A stretch of 39,682 nucleotides of DNA from CAYJAZ01 sp964370095 (GCA_964370095.1 CAYJHJ010000012.1:1-39682); one strand, 5' to 3'; shown: positions 7,976 to 17,099, counted from the stretch's first letter. The notes: generated by a model from the letters alone, not told the origin. Translations and numbers: made by a program.

Positions 7976-8803
7976 TTATTTTAAAATCCATGAATCTATG
8001 GCTTCACGTACTTCTTTGTTGAGAGGGGCAGTCATTCTTTTTTCTTCTATGGCTTTTCGTGCTATAAATTGATGCACATAGCTGTTTTTAGAGTTATAAA
8101 ATTCTTCTTTACTGCCATTGAAAACTGCTTTGCCCTCATGTAATAAAAGCACATCTTCGGCAATAGATTGCACGCTGGCTAAATCATGAGTGATAAGAAC
8201 AATTGTCATTTCAGGGTAATAGCTTTTCATGTCAAGCAGGAGCTGATCCATTTGAGCAGAGGTGATTGGATCAAGGCCTGAAGTTGGTTCATCACAAAAA
8301 AGTATGGGTGGCTCAGTGATTATGGCCCTTGCAAGGCCCGCTCTTTTTTTCATCCCGCCGGATAATTCTGAAGGGTAAAATTCAGCAAATTCCTCAAGTC
8401 CAACAAGTTCAAGAACGCGCAATGCAGCATCTTTGCGAACTTTTGTTGAAAGTTTTGTGTGTTCAGTGAGGGGAAGTGCTATGTTTTCCCAAAGGTTTAA
8501 AGAGCCAAGCAAAGCACCGTCTTGAAAAAGCACTCCAAATCTACGGCGAAATTTCCTAAAATTTTGAATTTTCATGCTAAGAAGGTTATAATCGCCTACA
8601 AAAATTTCACCCTTATTAACAGGAATAAGGCCTAAAATCATTTTCAATAAAGTGCTTTTTCCACAGCCTGATTCACCAAGTAAAGCACAGATGCTTCCGC
8701 CTCTAATCTTTGCACTCATACCATTAAAGATAAGAGTGTCCTCATAGCCACCTTCAATATTGTTAAAATCAATATTCCATTTTGTTCTTATATTTGCGTT
8801 CAT
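7976..8803 (-). CDS. mlaF: MlaF-type ABC transporter ATPase
   Basis: 275-residue cytoplasmic ATPase powering lipid movement between the inner and outer membranes. It has Walker A GESGCGKST (residues 43-51), the signature LSGGMKKRAGLARA, Walker B ILFCDEPTSGLDP and the switch His in LITHDLA. LSGGM rather than LSGGQ is characteristic of MlaF/Ttg2A. The C-terminal 25 residues extend past the core domain. It starts 8 bases after mlaE with a weak GGAT site, so the genes are tightly coupled. Confidence 0.95.
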   Translation of the reverse strand: MNANIRTKWNIDFNNIEGGYEDTLIFNGMSAKIRGGSICALLGESGCGKSTLLKMILGLIPVNKGEIFVGDYNLLSMKIQNFRKFRRRFGVLFQDGALLGSLNLWENIALPLTEHTKLSTKVRKDAALRVLELVGLEEFAEFYPSELSGGMKKRAGLARAIITEPPILFCDEPTSGLDPITSAQMDQLLLDMKSYYPEMTIVLITHDLASVQSIAEDVLLLHEGKAVFNGSKEEFYNSKNSYVHQFIARKAIEEKRMTAPLNKEVREAIDSWILK

Positions 8804-8811
8804 TTGTAATC

Positions 8812-9564
8812 CTAAATAAGTAAGAAAGTTGTAAGAACGTAATCAGCAATAAGCACAAGAATTGAAGAAGCAACCACTGCAGAAGTTGTAGCATTGCCAA
8901 CTGCTTGAGGGCCTTTGCTTTCTTTTCTTAAATGCACGGTATAGCCTTGATAGCAGGAAACAAAAACAACTATAAGTCCAAAAATAAAGGCTTTTATGAA
9001 GGTGGCTTCAATATCACTCATTCTTACAGAGCTTTCAATGCCGGCAAAATATGTGCCCTTACTCAAAGGCAAAAGCACACAGGCAGAAATATAGCCGCCA
9101 ATAATTCCAACAACATTAAACAAAGCTGTCAATAGAGGAAAAACAACCATTGAAGCTAAAACACGAGGAGTTACAAGATAGCCGAGTGGATTAATATCCA
9201 TAACCGATAAAGCATCGATCTGATCATTTATACGCATAACGCCAATTTCCGCAGCCATGGCTGAGCCTGCTCTTCCTGCAAGCATGATGGCAGTAAGGGT
9301 TGGTGCAAGTTCACGTATTAATGATAAAGATAAAAGTGAGCCTAGCATTGCTTGTGCACCAAAAAGGCTCATTGCATAATAAGATTGTAATCCAAGGACT
9401 AGACCTGTGAAAAGACTTATTAAAAAAATAAGAAACATTGATTGTGAACCAATGGCATATATTTGAAACATTGTTTTTGATAAAAGCCTTTGCGTTTTGG
9501 GAATAAGCATAATAGAACGCAGGCAAAACAAAGCCCAAACACCAAATTTACGTATAAATTTCAA
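8812..9564 (-). CDS. mlaE: MlaE-type ABC permease, TTG start
   Basis: 250-residue inner-membrane permease with about five or six hydrophobic segments. It has the family core LAPTLTAIMLAGRAGSAMAAE, where the AGRxGSAxAAE pattern is diagnostic of MlaE. The reading frame begins at a TTG (9564) that has an AAGGAT site 8 bases upstream. No ATG exists in the first 18 codons, so a TTG start is likely real. It is the first gene of the mlaE-F-D operon, behind a sigma-70 promoter at 9610-9638. The operon probably maintains outer-membrane lipid asymmetry. Confidence 0.94.
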   Translation of the reverse strand: MKFIRKFGVWALFCLRSIMLIPKTQRLLSKTMFQIYAIGSQSMFLIFLISLFTGLVLGLQSYYAMSLFGAQAMLGSLLSLSLIRELAPTLTAIMLAGRAGSAMAAEIGVMRINDQIDALSVMDINPLGYLVTPRVLASMVVFPLLTALFNVVGIIGGYISACVLLPLSKGTYFAGIESSVRMSDIEATFIKAFIFGLIVVFVSCYQGYTVHLRKESKGPQAVGNATTSAVVASSILVLIADYVLTTFLLI

Positions 9565-9609
9565 TAAAGTATCCTTACAATAAACTATATATCGGAAAAA
9601 ATCTTATAA

Positions 9610-9638
9610 AGTATAAAAAATGTTAGTGATAAAATCAA
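9610..9638 (-). promoter_or_regulatory. Sigma-70 promoter of mlaEFD
   Basis: On the minus strand TTGATT (9638-9633), 17 bases, then TATACT (9615-9610). Ten of 12 bases match consensus with ideal spacing, giving a leader of about 40 bases before mlaE. Confidence 0.7.
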
Positions 9639-9695
9639 GTTTAAATTTAGCTCTATACGTGATATTTTGCATAAGAAGTCATGCTTTTCTTATCT

Positions 9696-9724
9696 TTGAC
9701 AGAAAGAATAAATATGCTTATACT
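9696..9724 (+). promoter_or_regulatory. Sigma-70 promoter of thiE-proB-priA
   Basis: TTGACA (9696-9701), 17 bases, TATACT (9719-9724): 11 of 12 consensus positions. Transcription would start near 9731, leaving a leader of about 20 bases. That is too short for a TPP riboswitch. Confidence 0.75.
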
Positions 9725-9749
9725 TATAAATACACATTAAGGAGAAAGC

Positions 9750-10499
9750 ATGATTTCACGCTCAATGGCAGATTATAGCCTATATTTGGTAACAGACACA
9801 GGCCTTTGCAAAGGAAAAGATCTTATAGAAACAACGCTTCAGGCAGTGAAGGGCGGTGTTACTATGGTTCAGTTGCGTGAAAAAAATATTTCTACTCGTG
9901 AGTTTGTTGAGCTTGCCCGAGCTATGAAACATGCTTTGAATGATTTTAATGTGCCACTTATTATAAATGACAGAGTAGATGTGATGGCTGCTATTCCTTG
10001 TGATGGCGTGCATGTAGGGCAAAGTGATATGCACCCAAATGATGTAAGAACGCTTCTTGGAATGCAGTGCATTGTGGGGCTTAGTGTTAATAACTTTGCA
10101 CAGCTGAATGAATCAGGAAACTTTGATATTGATTACATAGGCTTAGGGCCAATTTTCCCTACGCCAACAAAAAGTGATGCAGGCCCGGCTTTAGGGCTTG
10201 CCGGAATTGCCAGAGCACGCTTTGCTACTTCAAGGGCAATAGTGGCAATAGGTGGAATTAACGAAGAAAATGCACAAAGTATTTACGAAGCAGGTGCAAA
10301 TGGAATCGCTGTGGTTTCAGCAATCTGCTCTTCTGAGGACCCTTGCCTTGCAGCACAAAGGCTGAGGGGAAAAAACCCTGCATTTCTTTTTCAAAATCCT
10401 CAATTATTCACTCAAGCAAATAATGTGCAGGAAAAATTTTCAGTTTCTATGGATGAAATTGAAAACCTTTATGGCACGCCTGAAACTAAAATACAATAA
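9750..10499 (+). CDS. thiE: Thiamine-phosphate synthase
   Basis: Joins HMP-PP and thiazole phosphate to make thiamine monophosphate. The TIM-barrel motifs are clear: YLVTDTGLC near residue 11, VQLREKN, IINDRVDVMAA, GVHVGQSDM, GLGPIFPTPTKSDAG and IGGINEENA. Compared with the usual length of about 210 residues it has an extra C-terminal tail of roughly 35 residues (after LRGKNPAF) that looks non-catalytic. The ATG at 9750 has a strong AAGGAG site and is preferred over an in-frame ATG five codons later. It is the first gene of a four-gene plus-strand run. No THI-box riboswitch is seen upstream. Confidence 0.95.
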   Translation: MISRSMADYSLYLVTDTGLCKGKDLIETTLQAVKGGVTMVQLREKNISTREFVELARAMKHALNDFNVPLIINDRVDVMAAIPCDGVHVGQSDMHPNDVRTLLGMQCIVGLSVNNFAQLNESGNFDIDYIGLGPIFPTPTKSDAGPALGLAGIARARFATSRAIVAIGGINEENAQSIYEAGANGIAVVSAICSSEDPCLAAQRLRGKNPAFLFQNPQLFTQANNVQEKFSVSMDEIENLYGTPETKIQ

Positions 10500-10513
10500 A
10501 TTTGAGATTAAAT

Positions 10514-10927
10514 ATGTACACAAACCAACAATCACCTTTCATAACAATTTTGCAAACAATCATCTTTATAATAATACTTGGGGGCTTACTCTATGTGGGC
10601 TTTTTCCTCTTTATTGCTTTGCTGCCTTTCATATTGCTTTTTATTTTCTATATTTGGTATAAATATAGAAAAGCAATGAAAGCTTTCAAGCAAGCACATG
10701 AAAATGGCGAATACCAAGTTTTTGATTATAATGACAATGGGCAAAGAAGCCAAAATGTTAGATTTATTTATACAAATCTCTCTGATGTAAACAGGAAAAA
10801 TCAAGAAAATCAAGAGGAAAGAATAAATTTATCGGAGCATATTCAACATAATCAGGATAAAAACCAAGAAAATAATGTGATTTATGATATTTCACCCGAT
10901 GATTACAGAGTTGAAAAGAAAAAATAA
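10514..10927 (+). CDS. Small two-segment membrane protein, unknown function
   Basis: 137-residue protein with two adjacent hydrophobic segments (about residues 11-32 and 34-52) joined by a very tight turn. They form a membrane hairpin that ends in a basic KYRKAMKAFKQ. The remaining C-terminal tail is charged, rich in Asn, Gln and Glu, and probably cytoplasmic. No known domain is recognised. The ATG at 10514 has only a weak GAG upstream, and an in-frame TTG at 10502 would add four residues. It sits 14 bases after thiE and just before proB, so it is co-transcribed, but its neighbours do not suggest a role. Confidence 0.8.
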   Translation: MYTNQQSPFITILQTIIFIIILGGLLYVGFFLFIALLPFILLFIFYIWYKYRKAMKAFKQAHENGEYQVFDYNDNGQRSQNVRFIYTNLSDVNRKNQENQEERINLSEHIQHNQDKNQENNVIYDISPDDYRVEKKK

Positions 10928-10945
10928 TTTATAAAGTTGTATAGA

Positions 10946-12109
10946 ATGGAAAGCTGGAAAAAAGAAAAGTTAGAATATTTATCACATGTTCAAACAGTAG
11001 TGATAAAAGTTGGTTCTGCGGTTTTAACCGATGAAAAAGGCCTTTGTCTTGATGTGCTTGAAAATATTGTTGAGCAGATTGCAAAATTAATCAAGGAAAA
11101 CAAGCGGGTTGTACTGGTTTCTTCCGGTGCTGTTTCAGCAGGAAGGGCAAACCTTCGTAGATTTAATATTGATGAAAATTTACTTGAGGGCCTTTCAGGA
11201 AAGCAAGCAGCTGCTGCTATTGGCCAAGGAAAACTGATGCATATTTACGATGAATGTTTTGCAAAGCATTCTTTATTGACAGCTCAAGTGCTTTTAACTC
11301 GTGATGATTTTAAAAACCGTGAAAGATTTCTCAATGCTCGAAATACCTTGATGAAGCTTCTTGATATGCAAGTTGTTCCTATTGTGAATGAAAATGACAC
11401 AGTAGCTGTTGATGAATTGAAATTTGGCGATAATGATGCGCTTGCTTCTTATCTTCTAAATGCTGTTGAAGGTACTTTATCTATAAACCTCACTTCAACA
11501 GGCGGGGTTTTATCAAAAAATCCTTTAGATTGTGCTGAAAATGAAGAAATTCCTATCATGCCTTGCATCATAGATATTGAAACCCTTGATATTGATATAC
11601 TTTGTGGTGGAAAAACAAGCGTTGGAACAGGTGGAATGTATTCAAAGCTTCTTTCCGCTCGTAGGGCAGCACAATTAAATGTGCCTACTTATATTTTGCC
11701 CGGTAAAGAAAAAAATATCATACTTCGTTCTTTTAAAGAAGCAGGCCTTGGTACTTGGGTTGTTCCTTCAAAAAAACATATTTCACGCAAAAAATATTGG
11801 CTAGCCTATAAAACAGCCCCTAAAGGAACTTTGTATCTTGATGAGGGCGCAGCTCAAGCCCTGATTGCAAAGGGGAAATCTCTTCTTCCGGCCGGCATTA
11901 CAGCAGTTGAAGGGCAGTTTAAAGAAGGTGATTTAGTGCGTTTGGTGTTCGATAACAAACCTTTTGCTGTTGGGCTTATTAACTATTCTAGCGAAGACAT
12001 GCAAAAAATCTATGGCAAAAAAAGGGTGGAAGTTGCTGTAATTTTAGGAAATGCGCATTACCTTGAAGTAGTGCACAGAGATAATATGCTGCTTAATGCA
12101 GCAGTTTAG
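10946..12109 (+). CDS. proB: Glutamate 5-kinase
   Basis: First enzyme of proline synthesis, phosphorylating glutamate to gamma-glutamyl phosphate. The amino-acid kinase domain (about residues 18-260) shows VVIKVGSAVLT, VLVSSGAVSAGR, IVNENDTVAVDELKFGDND and GTGGMYSKLLSARRA. A C-terminal PUA domain (about 285-375) follows, starting near APKGTLYLDEGA. At 387 residues it matches two-domain bacterial ProB. The ATG at 10946 fits the family N-terminus. A TTG at 10937 is in frame but adds only three residues. Neither start has a strong ribosome-binding site, suggesting translation coupled to the upstream gene. The proA gene is not in the window. Confidence 0.96.
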   Translation: MESWKKEKLEYLSHVQTVVIKVGSAVLTDEKGLCLDVLENIVEQIAKLIKENKRVVLVSSGAVSAGRANLRRFNIDENLLEGLSGKQAAAAIGQGKLMHIYDECFAKHSLLTAQVLLTRDDFKNRERFLNARNTLMKLLDMQVVPIVNENDTVAVDELKFGDNDALASYLLNAVEGTLSINLTSTGGVLSKNPLDCAENEEIPIMPCIIDIETLDIDILCGGKTSVGTGGMYSKLLSARRAAQLNVPTYILPGKEKNIILRSFKEAGLGTWVVPSKKHISRKKYWLAYKTAPKGTLYLDEGAAQALIAKGKSLLPAGITAVEGQFKEGDLVRLVFDNKPFAVGLINYSSEDMQKIYGKKRVEVAVILGNAHYLEVVHRDNMLLNAAV

Positions 12110-12121
12110 GTAGCTTTAATA

Positions 12122-14572
12122 ATGTTCTGTAAAATTGCCTTGCTTTCTGCACCTTTTAGCGAACTAACTTATGCTTTACCCCCTTATATTTCAAGTGCTT
12201 ACTTAAAAAAAGGTATGCGAGTTGCTGTTCCTCTCGGCAATGGTGCTTTAAGGGTTGGCATTGTGCTTGAACTTCTAGAAGAGCATGGCTTAGGTGCAGA
12301 AATTCAAGTGAAAGAGCTTACATGGATTCTTGAAAAAGAAGCTCTTATAAACACAGAAATTATTGATTTGGTTGAAGATTTATCCTTAAGGCAAGTGCAG
12401 GCAAGAGGGCAAATTTTGGCAAATGTTTTGCCACAAGCTTTCCGAACAACGCAAAAATTAAGGCTAAAGGAATTCAATTCATTCCAAAAACCAATTTTTC
12501 ATACATTCAAAGCCCTTAAAGAATACGATAGAGAGAAATCAACTTCACTTTTTGAAAGATTTTTTCTAAAAGGTGATGTGCTTTTAGTTGAGCTTGCAGA
12601 AGATAATGCTGCACACGAAATGTGCAGGCTAATCAAAGACCCGCCATGGAACATTCGACCAAATGCCCGAAAACAAAGAGAAATTTTAGATTTCCTTTAT
12701 GCACATTCGCAATGTACAAGAAAGAAACTAATATCTGAATTTGGTTCAAGTGCTTCAGCAACTTTAAATAGCCTTTTGGCACTTGGAATTATTGCTATTA
12801 TTCCTTGTGAAGATGGTTTTGATGCAAATACACAGCCTTGCAGTCAGGACATTGAAGAAATTGAAGAAGATAAAATTATTGCCTTACTTGAATCAACTGT
12901 AAGCAAATCAAAAACAGATTTTGATTTTTCAAATGATCAAAAAAAAGCAATAGAGATGGGAAAATTAGCTTTAGAAAATCAAAAGGCGGAACTTCGCTTT
13001 TTGTATGGAGTTACAGGTTCTGGAAAAACAGCAACATATCTTGAACTTGCTAAAATATCTTTAGCACAAAAGAGGTCTGTTTTCCTTCTTGCCCCTGAAG
13101 TTGCATTGGCTATTAAATTAAAAAAGGATGTGGAAAACTTCCTTCCAAATATAAAAATTTATTTTTCACACGGTTATCAAAGCCCACAAAAAAGAGCAAG
13201 GAATTATAAAGAGATAGCTGAAGAAACACAGCCTGTGATTATAATTGGCACCCGTTCGGCACTTTTCCATGCAATGAAGAATTCAATTGGATTAATTGTT
13301 TTGGATGAGGAACATGACACTTCCTATAAGCAAGATGAGAAGTTTTTCTATCATGCAAAAGAAATTGCGTGGTATAGGGCACAAAAGCACAAGGCTTTAA
13401 TGATAATAGGCTCAGCAACACCTGACATAAAATCATATTACTCAATCAAGGAAGGCCTGCTTGCCTGCGATATTCTTAAATCTAGAGTTGGTGGAGGAAA
13501 CCTGCCTGATATAAAACTTGTAGATATTTCTTCAAGCAATAAATCAACTTTATTGACTCAGGAAGCTTTAGATGCTTTGAAAGATTGCATGGAAAGGGAT
13601 GAACAAGCAATTATTCTTTTAAATAGAAGAGGTTATGCTCCTGTTATGTATTGCCTTGATTGCAAAGAAGTGCAAAAATGCCCACATTGTTCCATTGCTT
13701 TGTCCTATCATAAAAAAAGAGAAGTGCTTACTTGCCATTATTGCAATTATTCCAAGCCTTTTCCAACGCCTTGCACAAAATGCAAGAGCATGCAATTTCT
13801 CCCTTTAGGTGATGGCACAGAAAAATTAGAAGAGCAATTAGTTGAATTTTTACAGACAATTGGAAAGAACTATAAGGAAGAAAAAAAAATTTTGCGCCTT
13901 GATAGAGATTCAACGCGACGCTTTGGAAGCATGGAAGAAATTTTGGCAAAATTTGCAAGAAAAGAAGCTGCAATCTTGGTAGGCACTCAAATGCTCTCAA
14001 AAGGTCATCACTTTCCTTTTGTTTCTTTGGCAATTATAGCTGATGGAGATATGTCTTTGAATTTTCCTGATTATCGTGCAGCAGAGCGAACTTTTCAGTT
14101 GCTGGTTCAATCAGCAGGAAGAGCAGGGCGTGAACTTTCAAATGGTAAAGTTCTTATACAGACACGTGATACAAAGCATTATTGTTGGCAATTTATCATA
14201 AACCATGACTATGAAAGTTTTTACGCTTATGAAATTGCTTTACGAGAAAAAAGACTATATCCGCCATTTATCAAGCTTGCACTTCTTCGTATAAACATCC
14301 CAATGTCTATAAGAAATTATAGTGAAGTGATTAATATAATTTCAAAGCAGTTGAAAGAAAAGACAAAGGAATGTGATGTTCGCCTTTTAGGGCCGGCTTC
14401 ATCTCCTCTTAGTATAATTCAAAATATACGCCGTTATCAATGTCTTGTAAAATCAAAGGATTGGAAAAATATTCGTGCTTTATATTATCACTTGCAAAAG
14501 CTTAAGCATGAAAATTCGGCTTTAAAAAATATCCGAATCAACTTGGACATAGATCCAATTAATATGCTATAA
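12122..14572 (+). CDS. priA: Primosomal protein N' (PriA helicase)
   Basis: 816-residue DExH helicase that restarts stalled replication forks by loading DnaB. The N-terminal DNA-binding part has PPYISSAYLKKGMRVAVPLG. The helicase core has Walker A GVTGSGKT (about residues 296-303), DEEHD, GSATPDIKSY and, late in lobe 2, QSAGRAGRE. The zinc-binding insert between the lobes shows paired cysteines (CLDCKEVQKCPHC, CHYC, CTKC), eight in all and typical of PriA. It is somewhat longer than the enteric protein of about 730 residues. It starts 12 bases after proB with a weak site. Its last codons overlap the 3' end of pssA on the other strand. Confidence 0.96.
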   Translation: MFCKIALLSAPFSELTYALPPYISSAYLKKGMRVAVPLGNGALRVGIVLELLEEHGLGAEIQVKELTWILEKEALINTEIIDLVEDLSLRQVQARGQILANVLPQAFRTTQKLRLKEFNSFQKPIFHTFKALKEYDREKSTSLFERFFLKGDVLLVELAEDNAAHEMCRLIKDPPWNIRPNARKQREILDFLYAHSQCTRKKLISEFGSSASATLNSLLALGIIAIIPCEDGFDANTQPCSQDIEEIEEDKIIALLESTVSKSKTDFDFSNDQKKAIEMGKLALENQKAELRFLYGVTGSGKTATYLELAKISLAQKRSVFLLAPEVALAIKLKKDVENFLPNIKIYFSHGYQSPQKRARNYKEIAEETQPVIIIGTRSALFHAMKNSIGLIVLDEEHDTSYKQDEKFFYHAKEIAWYRAQKHKALMIIGSATPDIKSYYSIKEGLLACDILKSRVGGGNLPDIKLVDISSSNKSTLLTQEALDALKDCMERDEQAIILLNRRGYAPVMYCLDCKEVQKCPHCSIALSYHKKREVLTCHYCNYSKPFPTPCTKCKSMQFLPLGDGTEKLEEQLVEFLQTIGKNYKEEKKILRLDRDSTRRFGSMEEILAKFARKEAAILVGTQMLSKGHHFPFVSLAIIADGDMSLNFPDYRAAERTFQLLVQSAGRAGRELSNGKVLIQTRDTKHYCWQFIINHDYESFYAYEIALREKRLYPPFIKLALLRINIPMSIRNYSEVINIISKQLKEKTKECDVRLLGPASSPLSIIQNIRRYQCLVKSKDWKNIRALYYHLQKLKHENSALKNIRINLDIDPINML

Positions 14573-15346
14573 AATATTTTTAGGGTATTTATTTCTAAAA
14601 GGTAAATAGAAATAAGTATAAATAATACCGGAAAGAATATAACAAAAGCCAAATATAAACAGAAATAAACTTGGCCTTGAAAAAGTTATTCCAAAAATAA
14701 TAAGTAAAAAAACCAAGGTTCTTAATGGAAATTTTTTGGCATAATCTAAATCTTTAAAAGCAAAATAACGAATTCTTGAAACCATTAAAATAGCTATCAA
14801 TGCTGAAATGAAAAGTGAAATATTTTCAAGATGCGGCATCATAAAGTTTGGAAGATATTGTGCGAACATCACAAAACTGGCTAAGGCACAGCCGGCAGCA
14901 GGGCTTGGAAGGCCTGTAAAAAATTTTTTTTGTGTGGTACTTGTGGGTGTTATTGAAGCTGTTACATTAAATCTTGCAAGCCTTAAAGCTGCACAAGCCA
15001 AAATAATAAAGGAAATGCTTACGCCAAGCCTTCCAAATTCATGTAATTGCCAATTCCACATAAGAATTGCTGGCGCCATGCCAAAGGATGTAAGGTCTGA
15101 TAATGAGTCAAATTGAATGCCAAATTCACTTGAAGTTCCTGTAAGTCTTGCAACTTTTCCATCAATTCCATCCATGAAGGCAGCCATAAAAATACAATAG
15201 ACGGCACTTCTAAAACTACCTTGTATAGAAAGTATTATACTGAAAAAACCAAGAAATAAAGCCGCAGAAGTGAATAAATTCGGCAAGATATATATAGCTT
15301 TTCTGCGTATGGAAGTTTTTGGATTTTCAACTTTATTTTCTTGCAT
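14567..15346 (-). CDS. pssA: CDP-diacylglycerol-serine O-phosphatidyltransferase
   Basis: Membrane enzyme that makes phosphatidylserine from CDP-diacylglycerol and serine. At 259 residues, with six to eight hydrophobic segments, it carries the CDP-alcohol phosphatidyltransferase motif DGIDGKVARLTG...FDSLSD near residues 58-84, including all conserved Asp residues. It is the last gene of the rpmH operon, 47 bases after psd, with a strong GGAG site. Its product is the substrate of the psd enzyme, so the pair forms a complete PE branch. The stop (TAG, 14567-14569) lies inside the priA coding end on the opposite strand, leaving no space for a terminator. Confidence 0.95.
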   Translation of the reverse strand: MQENKVENPKTSIRRKAIYILPNLFTSAALFLGFFSIILSIQGSFRSAVYCIFMAAFMDGIDGKVARLTGTSSEFGIQFDSLSDLTSFGMAPAILMWNWQLHEFGRLGVSISFIILACAALRLARFNVTASITPTSTTQKKFFTGLPSPAAGCALASFVMFAQYLPNFMMPHLENISLFISALIAILMVSRIRYFAFKDLDYAKKFPLRTLVFLLIIFGITFSRPSLFLFIFGFCYILSGIIYTYFYLPFRNKYPKNIL

Positions 15347-15393
15347 AATTACTCCTACTTAAAGGCAGGTCAGGGTGTTAGTTTAATGAGCTA

Positions 15394-16062
15394 TTAAGCT
15401 TTTTTTGCAAGCACGCTTTCAGCAGCAAAAACTTTTTCCCCTATAGAAACAGATGAAGCATATCCATTTGGAATATAAACATCAACACGTGAACCAAAGC
15501 GTATCATCCCAAAGCGGGCACCACGTTTAAGTTTTGTGCCTTCTTCTACCTTACACACAATTCTTCTTGCAATTAAACCAGATATTTGCACAAATGTCCA
15601 TGATTTATTTTCATCGTCAATCATTTGATAGGCACAACGCTCATTATCTGTGCTGGCTTTATCAAGTGCCGCATTGTAAAATTTGCCGGGAAAATAAACA
15701 ATTTTATTCACTATTCCCTCAATCGGTGCACGGTTTACATGCACTGAAAACACATTCATAAAGATTGAAATACAAATTTTTGTTTCATTATCAATCGGGT
15801 CAAGCCTTTCTTCTATTCGGATAATTTCGCCATCAGCCGGTGAGACAGCCTTGAATTCATCTTGCGGAACTACTCGTTCTGGGTCGCGAAAAAAGTGAAG
15901 TGTAAAGAAAAAAGCAAAAAGCAAAAGTATAGTCAAAAAAGCCCATTCTAAAAGCGCAAAGCAAAGAGTAGTGAGAAAAAGAAAGACTAAAAGTGGATAG
16001 CCTTCATTGGCAATTCCAAACTTTCCTTGTGATATATGGTAAAATTCTTTGTTATTTTGCAT
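15394..16062 (-). CDS. psd: Phosphatidylserine decarboxylase, short (PSD-A) type
   Basis: Pyruvoyl-dependent membrane enzyme converting phosphatidylserine to phosphatidylethanolamine. At 222 residues it is the short form found in many bacteria. N-terminal hydrophobic segments (about 24-58) precede FFRDPERVVP, a PADGEI motif and HVNRAP. Self-cleavage is expected at Gly190-Ser191 in RFGSRVDVYIP, leaving a 32-residue alpha chain with the pyruvoyl group. It is placed between jag and pssA, 19 bases after jag. Confidence 0.95.
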   Translation of the reverse strand: MQNNKEFYHISQGKFGIANEGYPLLVFLFLTTLCFALLEWAFLTILLLFAFFFTLHFFRDPERVVPQDEFKAVSPADGEIIRIEERLDPIDNETKICISIFMNVFSVHVNRAPIEGIVNKIVYFPGKFYNAALDKASTDNERCAYQMIDDENKSWTFVQISGLIARRIVCKVEEGTKLKRGARFGMIRFGSRVDVYIPNGYASSVSIGEKVFAAESVLAKKA

Positions 16063-16081
16063 AATTTCTCATTCCTTATTT

Positions 16082-17062
16082 TTAGCCGCTGTTTTTTTGA
16101 TGAGCTTTAACTTTACTCAAAACAACTCTTTTAAGTGAACCTTCACCAATAGAGCGGGTTTGCACGTCTTGTACATCATGCAAAGCAAGGTGAACTATAC
16201 GACGTTGATAGGCTGATAAAGGACGTGTTGAAGCAGATTTTCCGCTTTCACGAACTTTTTCTGCCAATGTGAGGGCAAATTCATGCAATCTTTGATCTTG
16301 GCGTGTGCGGTAATCGCCTACTTCCACTTGAACACGCACACTTGTTGCCATTTGCTTTGAAATTATGCGTGCAGCTAAATATTCGATAGAAGCTAAGGTT
16401 TGTCCTTCTTTGCCAATAAGTAAACCGGAGTTTTCGGTTTCAATGTGAAAGCAAAGTCTATCATTTTTTACTTCAGCCTTTATTTCATTATCTTCAATAA
16501 TAGCCATAAGAAGAGTTCTCATGGTTTCTTTGCTGATATTTATAAGTTTTTCTTGATCTAAATCAACTAAAGGAGTGCGCTTAAGTGAAGATTCTTCAAC
16601 ATTATTATTTTGTAAAGTTTGTTCTTTTTGTGCTGAATTATTATTTTCTTCCTTTTTTACAGGAGGAAAGTTTTTCTGTGGTTCTTGCAAAACATCAACT
16701 TTAGCAATTTCATTTTTTTCAATTACTTTAGGTGGTTTTGCTTCTTGTCTTTCAGCGATTTCTTTATTTTCAACTTTAGCAATTTCTTTATTTTTATCCT
16801 TTTTGCTTTCTGCTTGAGCTTCATTTTTAGAAGGTGCAGGAGTTTCTTGTTTTTTTGAAAATGCTTGAGAAGTCATTTCACTTAATGATGTTTTACGAGC
16901 ACTAATTTTGGCATTACGAGATCCAATAATTCCAAAAATTCCTGTTTTTGCATCTTCAAGAATGTTAATTTCAAGCTTTCCGCGCTCAGTATTGAAATAG
17001 TCGCAAGCATTTTGTATTGCTGCATCAAGAGTTTTTGCTTCAAATTCTTTGTAATCAGACAT
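16082..17062 (-). CDS. jag: Jag/KhpB RNA-binding protein
   Basis: 326-residue cytoplasmic RNA-binding protein of the SpoIIIJ-associated (Jag/KhpB/EloR) family. The N-terminal Jag domain (about 1-50, EFEAKTLDAAIQNACDYF) is followed by a long Lys/Glu/Gln-rich linker (about 65-175). That linker includes imperfect repeats of NKEIAKVE-like units. A KH domain follows (about 180-250, with LLIGKEGQTLASIEYLAARI), then an R3H domain (about 255-326, with RTRQDQRLHEFALTLAEKV and SAYQRRIVH). The usual partner yidC lies directly upstream (37 bases), as in many bacteria. The long linker is the only unusual aspect. Confidence 0.95.
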   Translation of the reverse strand: MSDYKEFEAKTLDAAIQNACDYFNTERGKLEINILEDAKTGIFGIIGSRNAKISARKTSLSEMTSQAFSKKQETPAPSKNEAQAESKKDKNKEIAKVENKEIAERQEAKPPKVIEKNEIAKVDVLQEPQKNFPPVKKEENNNSAQKEQTLQNNNVEESSLKRTPLVDLDQEKLINISKETMRTLLMAIIEDNEIKAEVKNDRLCFHIETENSGLLIGKEGQTLASIEYLAARIISKQMATSVRVQVEVGDYRTRQDQRLHEFALTLAEKVRESGKSASTRPLSAYQRRIVHLALHDVQDVQTRSIGEGSLKRVVLSKVKAHQKNSG

Positions 17063-17099
17063 AGTTATTTCCTTATAAAGTCAACGTGAATTAATGTAA

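Noticed and set aside
9565..9749. Possible TPP (THI-box) riboswitch before thiE
   Set aside because: The space between the promoter and the ATG leaves a leader of about 20 bases, and no CUGAGA-type core is present.
16560..16860. Repeats in the jag linker as a possible tandem-repeat or recombination element
   Set aside because: They are imperfect Lys/Glu-rich codon runs within a known flexible linker and keep frame, so ordinary low-complexity sequence explains them.
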